From assembly GCA_956465555.1 (NCBI GenBank), contig OY101119.1, positions 1,908,629 through 1,972,628 on the forward strand: a DNA stretch of 64,000 bases, given 5' to 3'. The stretch comes from Nitzschia sp. pyKryTriq1 (taxonomy: Eukaryota > Bacillariophyta > Bacillariophyceae > Bacillariales > Bacillariaceae). Numbering within the stretch: the first letter of the stretch is position 1; each line of letters begins with the position of its first letter. The translations under genes were made by a program, and so were the position numbers. Under the pieces are notes generated by a model that searched no databases, was not told the DNA's origin, and saw only the letters and a program-made list of their open reading frames with translations. Below are positions 30,434 to 40,053 of the stretch, one piece after another.

Positions 30434-33067
30434 TTACTTCACCCATATGTAGTTTTTGTCTTCCTTGAATTCCGCCTCAGATAATTCTACTTCAACGGCG
30501 GGACCAGTCTTGCTTAACACCGCATCGAAACTGTCTCGTTCGTGCGGCTCCTTGTAGACAAGGTTCAATCTATCGAATACCTCAATCTCGCTTGAGGCTT
30601 CCATCACTCGATCGGTGGTACCTCCATAAAAAAGACCATGGTCATTGAGAGTGTATCTATGAATCAGCAGAGAAAACATGTTGAGATCTTCTCTCAACAG
30701 AAACAGGAACGCTTGGACTCATAAGTGCCGTCAAAGGGCTTACCTGAATTTCCTCGAAGCCCAAAGCCTCATCGATCTATTGAAATAGCCATTTCCTGTG
30801 AAGTACAGAGATGCGAAAATACGCTCCCGCCAGGGATATAACTTGATGTCGATTCTTCGCCGTTTTCCTTCCATTTTTGGGCTTCGAGCGACTCCCATGT
30901 ATGAAGAACCGTGCGATCCTTTGCTAGTCATGTATCCCACAGGCTTACTCGCTTTCCAGGCATCTTTTGGGATGTGTCTGCTCGAATTCATGTAGTCTGA
31001 AACTTTCGATCCAGTTTCCATTCCTGGAAGGAAAGTCAGGTGGTACAATATATGGCCACGTTCCCAGAGCATGTCCACGATCCTGCTCAATCCTTGATCT
31101 GGGTTCTTTTTCACAAAGGACTTGTGAGTAATGTGAATGTCGATATCTCCGCAGGTTGCTTTCAGGCGACGATAGCTCCCCATTATCTGAACAACAGCGT
31201 TTGGAAAGATTTCCTGGACGACTTCGTCCACCAGGTCACCAATCATTTTAACTTCATCGCGTTCCATCTCTTCGAGAATGTCTTCATAACAATCAACACC
31301 TACAAGTTGATTTCGGTCAAGAAAGTGGCGACCCTCTCGAATAGCTATCCGAACATCCGAGATGTCTCGAAATTCTCGATGGATGAGATCAAGAGCCTGG
31401 AAGGGAAATTAGATTTGCCTGACAAAGAAAACGACAACCGAGAAGCAATCCGAATGGTCTCGTACGTACTGTTTTGCGACCAACACCCCAAATGTTCATC
31501 ATGTTCTTCATGGCAACACGCTTTGGATCTGTGTTGAACTCTCCGATTCGACGTAATGCACCCGTTTTTAGGTACTCCTGGATTTTGTCGATAGAATTGC
31601 TCCCAATCCCTTTGATTTTGCGAAGTCGACTTAAAGTTTGAGGATCATTGTTAATCTCAAAATCAAGATGAGTCAACCGCCCAGCAATAATACGGAACAT
31701 ATAAGCTTTCCATTGATCCATTTCGAGTAAGGGACAGGACTGGTGAAGGTTTGATAGTATCCGAAATACTTCAGCTATCTCCTTGTTTTGCTCAAATTGT
31801 AGATTTCTCCCAGTCCTTTCTGACTTTTTTCGTTCGAAGCTTTGCCTCTTGTTGATATCACCATGCCAGATATCCAACATGTCTGGCGTGCGTAACATTT
31901 CGGCTGCCGCTATCCATCGCGGCAAAACGCATGAAATATCATTCTTACAAGTTATATAGACGAGATTGTTAGATGTATCCCAGAGCATCATGGAACGGGG
32001 TGGCTCCGTCAAAAACATACCTGTTCAATGTATGACCGCAGATCGCTCTCTTCAAGGTTGAGTATCGTACTGACTTCTCTCACAGTCGAGACCTGATGGC
32101 TTATCACGATATGAGTGGAACAGAATACATCATCGGTCTCTGCCATGCCAAGTTTGATTGCTTTGTTGGCAAGAAACGTCCGTCGGACGGATGACATATC
32201 ATGACCGAGTGGTACTAAAAACAGAATATATTTCTGTTTCTCTTCGTTGACGCAGTCGCTTTTTCGTTTCGCTGGGTTGGAAGAAAGCGAAGATACCTCC
32301 TCACCACTACAGCGGACACCTGATGCTGCCGAAATTGAAGTATCGTCTGCGGTTGGGTTCAGCATTGTTTCTGCGTCCAGACATTTTCTTTGAAGCTTAG
32401 GGGTCACACTGGACGAGTCGTCTGGAGAGGCATGCTGCTGCTCCAGTGATGTTTGGAGGGCGATAGACCGCTGACCCCCCCGTTGACGGAGAGCCTCCTC
32501 CTCCAGCTGTTCTTTCAAAAGAACAACTACGTGTAAAGATTTTTTCCCGTCCTTCTCAGGGGAAGCCAAACGAATCTTCTCTCCTGGTTGGACTAGAATT
32601 TTTTCACTCCATACGTCATTTTCCGTTGCCAAGAGTTTGGTGCCTACATGAATGGTGGCATGGGTTCCTCTGCCTTGCACGTAAACACGATGTTCCTTCC
32701 CATCGTCGTCGTCGTCGTCACATGTAAACCTGAGTAATCGACGAGACAGCGCCGTCACAGCCCACTCGTTCACCGCTGAGCAATTGTCGCACTTATCTTG
32801 AGTACTCCAGGGATTGGCATTCTGCACACTACTCGTGCTCGTACAACTGCAACTACAAGACCTATGCTGTGCTGAGAGAATCTCCAGTCGACCAATAATG
32901 ATCTCATGTGAAGAAGAATTATCACTCTCGCTGAACAGAAGGATCGGTTTCTTGAGATATTCTGCTCCCACAAGTGTTCTTCCATCTCGAGAAATTGCAA
33001 GCGCGAGACTACTACCACGTGGCTGGTTCGCTCTCTCGTCATTATTTGACATGATAGCAGCATTCAT
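30434..33067 (-). CDS. DNA polymerase X family (Pol lambda-like) with N-terminal FHA-like and BRCT domains, copy 2
   Basis: 798 residues, four exons: 33067-32021, 31943-31470, 31396-30744 and 30656-30434; introns 77, 73 and 87 bp. FHA-like region about 15-170: EIIIGRLEIL, TALSRRLLRFTC, GTHATIHVGTKLL and VQPGEKIRLAS, with a CSCSC...CDNC insert. A long Ser/Gln-rich linker follows, then a BRCT (FLVPLGHDMSSVRRTFLANK to CVLPRWIAAAE). Catalytic region: KIKGIGSNSIDKIQEYL (the Lys matching the dRP-lyase lysine of Pol lambda is kept), IWGVGRKT, GSYRRLKATCGDIDIHIT with Asp591 and Asp593, RRRIDIKLYP with Asp690, and YFTGNGYFNRSMRLWA. The C-terminus has an extra acidic end. Paralogue of 23366-25505, on the opposite strand; same architecture but strongly diverged. 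Confidence 0.9.
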
Positions 33068-33550
33068 TCATTCAGCACCCCTTTTGAACTCATCATCGAT
33101 GTATCCTTTCGTTTTGATGACTCCAATCGAACATCCAACGTGGCATGTGTATTATCATTACAGTATGATGTTGTGTTTTGTGTATTGTGAGTGTTGCGTG
33201 CACTGCGTTTATTTTCGTACAGCATAAAACAGCTGCTGCCGAGAGGGATGTTGTCTCAAAAGGGGGATACTCCCCTTTTGGAAAAGATTGAAAATCATGT
33301 ACTGTATACAGATCCGTTTATGTTTATGTTGTACTGTATGTTGTTACACCGATCAAGCGCCGGGCGTGCCTCTCTTCGATGGCTCCGTCACATCTTTAGC
33401 GATGATTATTATTATTTCACGACGGACGGGATGATAGAGCAAGCTGAAGGCAGAGCGCACCTCAGCATCTTTGCTTCTGTTGTGGCGGTGAATGAAAATG
33501 CAAGTATCCAAATAATTCCTTCCTTCCTTGATACTTGAGGGGCATCAATT
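33068..33550. other. Intergenic
   Basis: No gene supported in this 483 bp region, which is upstream of both neighbours. Confidence 0.4.
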
Positions 33551-33973
33551 ATGATTCGAGAAATCCGTGGAGTGTTCGTTGCCTTTTGTCTTCTTTCGGG
33601 TGTATTTCATTTCAATTTATTGACCCACATTGACCTTGACACGGAAACCGACGTCGTCAGATACATACAACAAGCACATCACCAATTGCCTTTTCTGCAG
33701 AAGTTTATCCCGGTCTTGCTTAACTTTCGACCCCAGAGCAGGGGGCTCCGCGCTACTACTACTACTACTACTACTACTGCCAGTGGACTCCAACGAGTTT
33801 CTGCAGGAATACTTGCCTCTTCTTCACACCAGCATGAACAATCGGAACACCAACAAGATCATGACATGTTCAAAATAGAACTGAACAAGACAATCAAGTC
33901 ATCCTCTGATGAACCGGATATCAGATCATCCAAGTTGAGAGCATTGCAGGTTCCAGCAAACGACTTGAACTGA
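33551..33973 (+). CDS. Possible small secreted protein, unknown
   Basis: Open frame of 140 residues with an ATG at 33551. The first 25 residues (IREIRGVFVAFCLLSGVF) resemble a signal peptide. The rest is hydrophilic, with a Thr run encoded by an (act)n microsatellite at about 33757-33778 and His/Gln-rich stretches. I recognise no domain. It could be a chance frame; the signal-like start is the only positive evidence. Confidence 0.3.
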   Translation: MIREIRGVFVAFCLLSGVFHFNLLTHIDLDTETDVVRYIQQAHHQLPFLQKFIPVLLNFRPQSRGLRATTTTTTTTASGLQRVSAGILASSSHQHEQSEHQQDHDMFKIELNKTIKSSSDEPDIRSSKLRALQVPANDLN

Positions 33974-34765
33974 GAAAACTACAGTATTCCGGTACGGTAT
34001 TCAAGTCAGAGAAGAATCAATCGTCGATCAAGCTGTCATGATGTTTTACCCAAATTATCAACATATGAATGGATTCATTGGGGAATAATCATGATGCAAG
34101 ATGGAATCCAGAGGCAGCTTGGCTCCGTGTGGGCGTTCAATAGTCAAACCAAAAGATGACTCAACATGACAGAGGGATTATCATTAAAGCCCCAGACAGG
34201 GTGCCACTGCAGCAAAAACCAAGATTCTGCCAACAAGTGCTTGATATAGAAGCAAAACCCTTTCAAAGGCACTTGCTACTGGTACTGTACAACTAGGCCA
34301 CGACCCACTCTATTCCTGATTAGTAACTCTAGCTAAAGAAAGATGGAGGTCCATTGTTGCTGCACAGGTCATCAAGTTTACCGCATCGCTTTCATCGTGC
34401 GGTCTAACAGGAAGTAAACTTAGAATGGATGATTACCATCTAGCTAGACTGGAGAGTAATACTGTAGCATCTCAGAGACTATCATACAGTAGCTAGGAGT
34501 ATTACGAGTACATTCAGGTAGCTCGAACGAAATAAAATCGTTGTCGTATTGACGTCCTCATCGCCTACGTACCAGGACACTTACGTTACATTACTACTAT
34601 ACTTCTTCCAGACAGTACGTACAAGTAGTCTACAGTACTACCGGTAGTACTGTAGAGTGAGGAGGAATATTATACAACGGTTGTATAACATGACTCAAGA
34701 CTCGTCACACGACTGCCGACTCTCACGACGTTTGACTACGGAGGGCTGAGACATAATTACGCGTG
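33974..34765. other. Intergenic
   Basis: 792 bp with no gene. TAC/GTA-rich words at 34440-34520 and 34560-34660. Confidence 0.5.
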
Positions 34766-34924
34766 CTTTTCCCGTGCTTCACAATAATAACAAAATATCG
34801 CGTACTTTTCCCGTGCTTCAGAACATGAACATGACATAATAATAACAAAATATCGCGTGCTTTTCCCGTGCTTTAGAACATGAACATTACATAATAATAA
34901 CAAAATAACGCGCGCTTTTCCCGT
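34766..34924. repeat. Tandem 55-bp repeat
   Basis: Unit starts cttttcccgtgctt at 34766, 34805, 34860 and 34915 (one short unit of 39 bp, then 55 bp spacing). Each unit contains agaacatgaacat and ataataataacaaaat. A single related unit recurs at about 36828-36885. Confidence 0.85.
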
Positions 34925-34990
34925 GGTTATCGGGACAGTGGATGAGGTAAAGAAAGTGGTGGTTAATAGGTACGACCACCCGATGGCCGT
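34925..34990. repeat. 66-bp direct repeat, left copy
   Basis: Matches 35461-35526 with no difference seen by eye; starts ggttatcgggacag and ends gatggccgt. Confidence 0.9.
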
Positions 34991-35268
34991 GGGGATCCAA
35001 GGGCACACTGGAGACTGTCAGTCTTTCAGAGTAGGTCACCATGGCTGTCGTGAGACGACCAAAGGTCTCTACATCCTTAGGACTTCGAGCTTAGCGACGC
35101 CAGCTGGAAGGCCCGGGCGGGCGGGTGGGAATTAAATTAAAAGTAAAAAAGGGATAGATCGCTTGTCAAGTTGTCTGTTTCGTTTGCGTAGTAGAATTGT
35201 AGCGTAGGGTCTTGCAATTCGTTGTCTTTTTGGATTTCTGAGCTTGTCTCTTGCGGTCTCTTTTTTGG

Positions 35269-35461
35269 AGTTGTGTTTGTAGATGATGTTGCGCTTCTTG
35301 TTCATAAAAGATCTTGTCATACCGGGTCTGCCGTCAACGAGAAGGCGCCGAATAGCTTCCCAATCAAGGTAGTGAAACAATATAGTCGACCCCTGCGAGT
35401 TCTTTGACTTCCTGGACTCCTCTCTGTGAGTGGTAACCTGTCGATTGGTGTAAGCGCTGAG
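35269..35461. repeat. 193-bp direct repeat, left copy
   Basis: Same sequence as 36635-36827 (offset 1366 at both ends). Starts agttgtgtttgtag, ends taagcgctgag. Confidence 0.9.
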
Positions 35462-36615
35462 GTTATCGGGACAGTGGATGAGGTAAAGAAAGTGGTGGTT
35501 AATAGGTACGACCACCCGATGGCCGTTTCTCGGGCTTCGTCGTCGCTGTGGAAACGTTTGGCTCGGGCTCCAGCAAAGCCAACAGTACTTCGAGCGACGT
35601 CTTGGGAGCGATGGAAAATGCCTGTGGTCCTGCCGCGAGAGACGGCGTACACTTTGGTTGCGTTGGGGTCGGCGGGCGAGGATTTGGTGTCCTCCAACAC
35701 CGTTCGGAGCGTTCGAAGCTGTTCGGCAAGCTCGACCTGGGTCGCATGGAGCTGCGAATTAGCGCGGTTCATAGCGGCTAGCTGTTTGGTCAGCTCGTGG
35801 AGCTCCTGGGCTTGGCGTTCGGAAATACTGGGGCTAGGAGCAGTGAGGTCAATAGTGGGGCGATCGTCACGGACGGAATCCTGGAGACTCCCATGAACCG
35901 GCAAATTAGCCGTGATCACACGGAGAGCATTCAAGCGAGGCGCGGGGTTCCTCGGAGGCGGGGCAGCTGGGGCGGAGTCGGTGCCGAAGGTTACATGTGA
36001 GGTTCGTTCCTGGAGTGCCTCATCTGCTTCTCGTCTCTGCAAGGTGTGGAGACTATCCAGCGCTTCGGTGCCGGCCGCCATAGCTGCTTGTTGAAGGGCT
36101 TCGCGATTGGCTTCGCGTTCGCGAGAAAGCTCCTCTTCCGTGATGTGTGAGTCCAGGACTCCATCGAGGGCTGTATTCTTGGAATTCCATTGCGTGAGGT
36201 ACAAGCCGGTGGGAGCTACTCGTTCAGGTAGAGCTTGTAGGCGGGCTCGATGTTCCCGACGGCGACATTCGTCGCGGGGATGCCCACATACGAGCTTGCC
36301 GGTTCGGGTGTTGCCCGCGAGTATAACGCGGCAGGCCTGGGGCCCGAACGCACGGCGTCCTTGGTCCCCTATCACGGCGAGAGCTTCGGTATCTTGAGAG
36401 TCCTCTGTTGCGGCGTCATCTGCATCCTCGTCCTCATCGGAGTCCTGTTCTTGTGCCGGCGATGGTTGGTCTGGACCGTATCCTTGATAGGCCATCGCTT
36501 CCTCGCCTTCGGCAACGGTGGTCACCACCTCGTAAGATCCAGTCGCCGACGTTGGAGTGTCTCCCATATTAGAGGTACCGGGCGACGGTGTACTGTTCTC
36601 GGTGGACTGTACCAT
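35317..36615 (-). CDS. Mobile-element protein with viroplasmin/RNase H1 N-terminal-like domain
   Basis: 432-residue open frame starting at an ATG at 36615. The N-terminal third is acidic and low complexity. A middle part has a small Cys/His patch (KLVCGHPRDECRRREHRARL), then a helical, probably coiled-coil stretch (ERQAQELHELTKQLAAMNRA). About residues 315-360 (KVYAVSRGRTTGIFHRSQ, then VGFAGARAKRFHSDDEARE) match the small hybrid-binding viroplasmin/RNase H1 N-terminal domain. The last 70 residues run into the repeat DNA. Its role in the element is unknown. Confidence 0.55.
   Translation of the reverse strand: MVQSTENSTPSPGTSNMGDTPTSATGSYEVVTTVAEGEEAMAYQGYGPDQPSPAQEQDSDEDEDADDAATEDSQDTEALAVIGDQGRRAFGPQACRVILAGNTRTGKLVCGHPRDECRRREHRARLQALPERVAPTGLYLTQWNSKNTALDGVLDSHITEEELSREREANREALQQAAMAAGTEALDSLHTLQRREADEALQERTSHVTFGTDSAPAAPPPRNPAPRLNALRVITANLPVHGSLQDSVRDDRPTIDLTAPSPSISERQAQELHELTKQLAAMNRANSQLHATQVELAEQLRTLRTVLEDTKSSPADPNATKVYAVSRGRTTGIFHRSQDVARSTVGFAGARAKRFHSDDEARETAIGWSYLLTTTFFTSSTVPITSALTPIDRLPLTERSPGSQRTRRGRLYCFTTLIGKLFGAFSLTADPV
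35461..35526. repeat. 66-bp direct repeat, right copy
   Basis: Second copy of the 34925-34990 sequence, directly abutting the 193-bp repeat. Confidence 0.9.
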
Positions 36616-36634
36616 GGTAGAATAAGTTCCCCCC

Positions 36635-36827
36635 AGTTGTGTTTGTAGATGATGTTGCGCTTCTTGTTCATAAAAGATCTTGTCATACCGGGTCTGCCGT
36701 CAACGAGAAGGCGCCGAATAGCTTCCCAATCAAGGTAGTGAAACAATATAGTCGACCCCTGCGAGTTCTTTGACTTCCTGGACTCCTCTCTGTGAGTGGT
36801 AACCTGTCGATTGGTGTAAGCGCTGAG
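36635..36827. repeat. 193-bp direct repeat, right copy
   Basis: Second copy of 35269-35461; together they bracket the element's open frame. Confidence 0.9.
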
Positions 36828-37152
36828 CTTCAGAACATGAACATGACATAATAATAACAAAATAACGCGTACTTTTCTCGTGCTCCGCATGATAACGCGT
36901 GATTTTCGTTCATCGTCGCGCCATTTTAGTTCGAAACGACGCCCTCTTCCGTATTAACCATAAGAGATATAGCAACACTACTACTACATAATACTACTCT
37001 TTTATATCCTCTACGAATTAGTGCTGTAAAGTATCCGGATTCGTGGCGTCAAGAATAAAATATTCGAGACGCCAAATGGCCAAAATCACGCGATACTGCT
37101 AGTAGTGGCACGAATATTTGCATTTTATATTTCGTAATTCCGCGACGGCTCT

Positions 37153-37332
37153 AGAGCTCCAAATAAAAAACCACCCGGGCAATCTTTAGTTCGTATATCG
37201 ATATTGACGCTTGAATTACGGCGGCGTCCAACTCGTCCCCTGGGATGAGCAATACGGGACGCCCCAAGAGGCAAGTTGAGTTTGTGAAAATGTGAGGCGC
37301 GCATCACAAAAATTATCGCGCGATTTTACTAG
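37153..37332. repeat. 180-bp direct repeat, copy 1
   Basis: Starts agagctccaaataaaaaacc, ends ttatcgcgcgattttacta. It is related to 37391-37572 with scattered differences, so older than the neighbouring duplications. Confidence 0.85.
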
Positions 37333-37390
37333 CGTTTTGAAAATTTGTTCAATTTTGTCTGTCTATGTGTAGCAATCCCGAGGCTGCTAC

Positions 37391-37572
37391 AGAGCTCCAA
37401 ATAAAAAACCGCCAGGGAAATCATTAGTTCGTATCTTGATAGTAACGCTCGAATTACGGCGGCCTCCAACTCATCCCCTGGAACGAGCAATACGGGACGC
37501 CCCAAGTGGCAAGTTGAGGTTGTGAAAATGTGAGGCGCGCATCACAAAAAAATTATCGCGCGATTTTACTAC
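37391..37572. repeat. 180-bp direct repeat, copy 2
   Basis: Diverged second copy of 37153-37332; ends immediately before the Crypton-like copies. Confidence 0.85.
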
Positions 37573-37577
37573 GGCCG

Positions 37578-38522
37578 GCTGATTGTTGTAAAAAATAATG
37601 ACTTCCTCGCGTGATATGCAAATCGTTTACTATAATATTAATTACTCACATACACTTTGGGCACGTCACGAATGCTACCTCATCCGTTTCTTTCCCGCAA
37701 GGAGCATGGATGTGCTTCCTGCACTTCTTGCATTTATGGGTGGAATCTGCCATGCCACCGAACAGGCAGTTGGGGTTGGCACAGGGCTGCAAACGGCTAG
37801 TACTACTACTACCGGTAGTAGCGGTACGGGTAGTAGCGGTACCTGCAGTAGTACCGGTAGTAGTACTAATGGTAGCGAAGCAGCTGTTGCATTCCCAGTG
37901 CTCACTGTCTTCACCTTGCCGATTGCGTCCTCCGCAGGGGGCATGAAAATGCACCTTGCACTTTCTGCAGGCAGAGCCAAAGGCGGCAATGAAATTCCAT
38001 TGCGCCAACGACCAAAACCAAACGAAAATATTGTTTGAGTTTATGGCCCACTGTAGCAACAGCCTGTATAAGGACACAGGAATCGGATCAGCAGCTGTTT
38101 CATCGACATTGCCGTCTTTTTTTGCTTTTGTATATTCCTTTTTATACCCCGACAGGAAGTTGTCGAACATTGTGTAGAATTTGGCGGGCAGAAGTACACC
38201 TGCCCGTTTAGCCCCCCACATAATAGCATCTTTGTACTTGCGAAGGTCGTCAACGGTCTTTAATTTCCCAGTATCCTTGCGCTTCGTGCATACTAGGAAA
38301 TGGAGGACGAACTGATCATTGAGGCCCTCGTACCGTAGGTCCTTGTCATACTGGCCAAAATAATACTTTGATGAATCTGCTAGCTCTGTAGCAGAAACAT
38401 CGTGCACTCCCACCTGGTAATACTCAGGCGACTCATCCTGCCAGAACCGAATGATCCGTGCAATCCTTTGCCGGTAGTTCCTGCGGCACTTGTCGTCCAT
38501 TGACTGTCGTTCGGTCTCATTG
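37578..38522 (-). mobile_element. Crypton-like tyrosine-recombinase transposon, copy 1 (internally deleted)
   Basis: Minus-strand frame 38500-37646 (284 residues). The N-terminal part (MDDKCRRNYRQRIARIIRFW, then FVLHFLVCTKRKDTGKLK and PIPVSLYRLLLQWAINSNN) matches the core-binding region of Crypton-type tyrosine recombinases common in stramenopiles. Soon after AQWNFIA the frame jumps to a C-terminal zinc-binding region (CRKCKVHFHAPCGG, CKKCRKHIHAPCG). The catalytic recombinase part (Arg, His and Tyr) is missing, so this copy is inactive. A Thr/Ser/Gly linker at about 37798-37875 is coded by accggtagtag words like those in intergenic DNA. Confidence 0.6.
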
Positions 38523-39486
38523 CTGATTGTTGTAAAAAATAATGACTTCCTCGCGTGATATGCAAATCGTTTACTATAATATTAATTACTCACATACACT
38601 TTGGGCACGTCACGAATGCTACCTCATCCGTTTCTTTCCCGCAAGGAGCATGGATGTGCTTCCTGCACTTCTTGCATTTATGGGTGGAATCTGCCATGCC
38701 ACCGAACAGGCAGTTGGGGTTGGCACAGGGCTGCAAACGGCTAGTACTACTACTACCGGTAGTAGCGGTACGGGTAGTAGCGGTACCTGCAGTAGTACCG
38801 GTAGTAGTACTAATGGTAGCGAAGCAGCTGTTGCATTCCCAGTGCTCACTGTCTTCACCTTGCCGATTGCGTCCTCCGCAGGGGGCATGAAAATGCACCT
38901 TGCACTTTCTGCAGGCAGAGCCAAAGGCGGCAACCCTGCCCCCAAATAAGCATGTGGTCCCCGCGCCACATGCTACAAAATTATGTTCGTCGTTCTCGTT
39001 CTCGTTCTCATTCATGTCGGTCTCCTCATCATTGTTGTTGTTGTTTTCGTGCCCCCCACATAATAGCATCTTTGTACTTGCGAAGGTCGTCAACGGTCTT
39101 TAATTTCCCAGTATCCTTGCGCTTCGTGCATACTAGGAAATGGAGGACGAACTGATCATTGAGGCCCTCGTACCGTAGGTCCTTGTCATACTGGCCAAAA
39201 TAATACTTTGATGAATCTGCTAGCTCTGTAGCAGAAACATCGTGCACTCCCACCTGGTAATACTCAGGCGACTCATCCTGCCAGAACCGAATGATCCGTG
39301 CAATCCTTTGCCGGTAGTTCCTGCGGCACTTGTCGTCCATTGACTGTCGTTCGGTCTCATTGTAGCGCTCTGCTAAATCAGACGGTGGCGCAAGATCTGC
39401 TCCAATCGTGGCAACAGCATCATTCGTTTCTCGTTGTTGGGGGTGAATGCGGCCACCACGATGTCCTCCTCGTTGTGCCGACATGA
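38522..39486 (-). mobile_element. Crypton-like tyrosine-recombinase transposon, copy 2 (internally deleted)
   Basis: Tandem, same orientation as copy 1. Blocks 38522-38933 and 39051-39362 match 37578-37989 and 38211-38522 with no difference seen. This copy has the N-terminal start (MSAQRGGHRGGRIHPQQ, from 39484) that copy 1 lacks. It has 117 bp (38934-39050) coding an acidic Asn-rich stretch and an extra CLFGG knuckle where copy 1 has 221 bp of recombinase sequence. Two in-frame stops fall within this middle part. The catalytic region is again missing. Confidence 0.6.
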
Positions 39487-40053
39487 TGCTGTAGTACTAA
39501 TAGTAGTACTGCAGGAAAATGAGGTACTGCGGATGATTATACAGCCAGATGTATAATCTTCCGAAAGTACTGGCAGGGATGTCCCATTGAAGTAGAATTT
39601 ACACAAGCAAATACTTCCAGTACTTTCGGAAAAATATACAAATCTTGTATAACAGAGAAAACCACGTGTCCACGACTCATCGGACTTGTATAACTTTCCG
39701 CAAGACTGTACTGTACTGTGCTGTGCTGATAGTACAGGTACAGTACCAGTACTGGTACCGGTACTGACTGAATGCGTCTGCATTCTTTTCGGACGGGCAG
39801 AGCGCCTACCGGTACACGTGTACTACGGTACATACCTGTCATACAGTAGTTCAATCCCGCAGTCGCCTGAGTCAGAAAAAAGGTAAAGAGGTGGCAAAAT
39901 AAAAATCAAAGAAACGACTGTGGAATGAGGAAAGAGGTAGAATGACAATGGCAGTTCGGAAGCATGCACTCGACAGGACGGTCTGAATTCGTCATTTACT
40001 TGCCGAGTCTACCGAGTGCATGTTAAGAGATTGTGAGTATTTTGACAGAGACC
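39487..40053. other. Intergenic with GTAC cluster
   Basis: No gene supported. gtac words at 39705-39840. The sequence cttccgaaagtactgg at about 39558 recurs inverted at about 39617 (ccagtactttcggaa), a possible hairpin with a loop of roughly 45 bp. Confidence 0.5.

Larger units (their letters stand above)
34766..36900 (-). mobile_element. Repeat-bounded mobile element of unresolved family with viroplasmin/RNase H1-N-like ORF
   Basis: About 2.1 kb. The left side holds short tandem units starting cttttcccgtgctt, and a related stretch closes the right side in the same orientation. Two pairs of direct repeats lie inside (193 bp and 66 bp). The long open frame sits between the 193-bp repeats. No transposase, integrase or reverse transcriptase was recognised, so it looks non-autonomous. 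The near-identity of the repeats suggests recent activity or duplication. Confidence 0.5.
36901..37577. other. Non-coding accessory DNA with a diverged direct repeat
   Basis: No gene. Mostly the two 180-bp repeat copies listed separately and AT-rich DNA. Confidence 0.5.

Noticed and set aside
33191-33538. Plus-strand frame of 115 residues
   Set aside because: No ATG-based signal, no domain; lies in the shared upstream region of two genes.
34766-34924. CRISPR-like array
   Set aside because: The 55-bp units are contiguous tandem repeats without unique spacers, in a eukaryote.
36250-36648. Plus-strand frame of 132 residues
   Set aside because: Antisense shadow of the mobile-element open frame.
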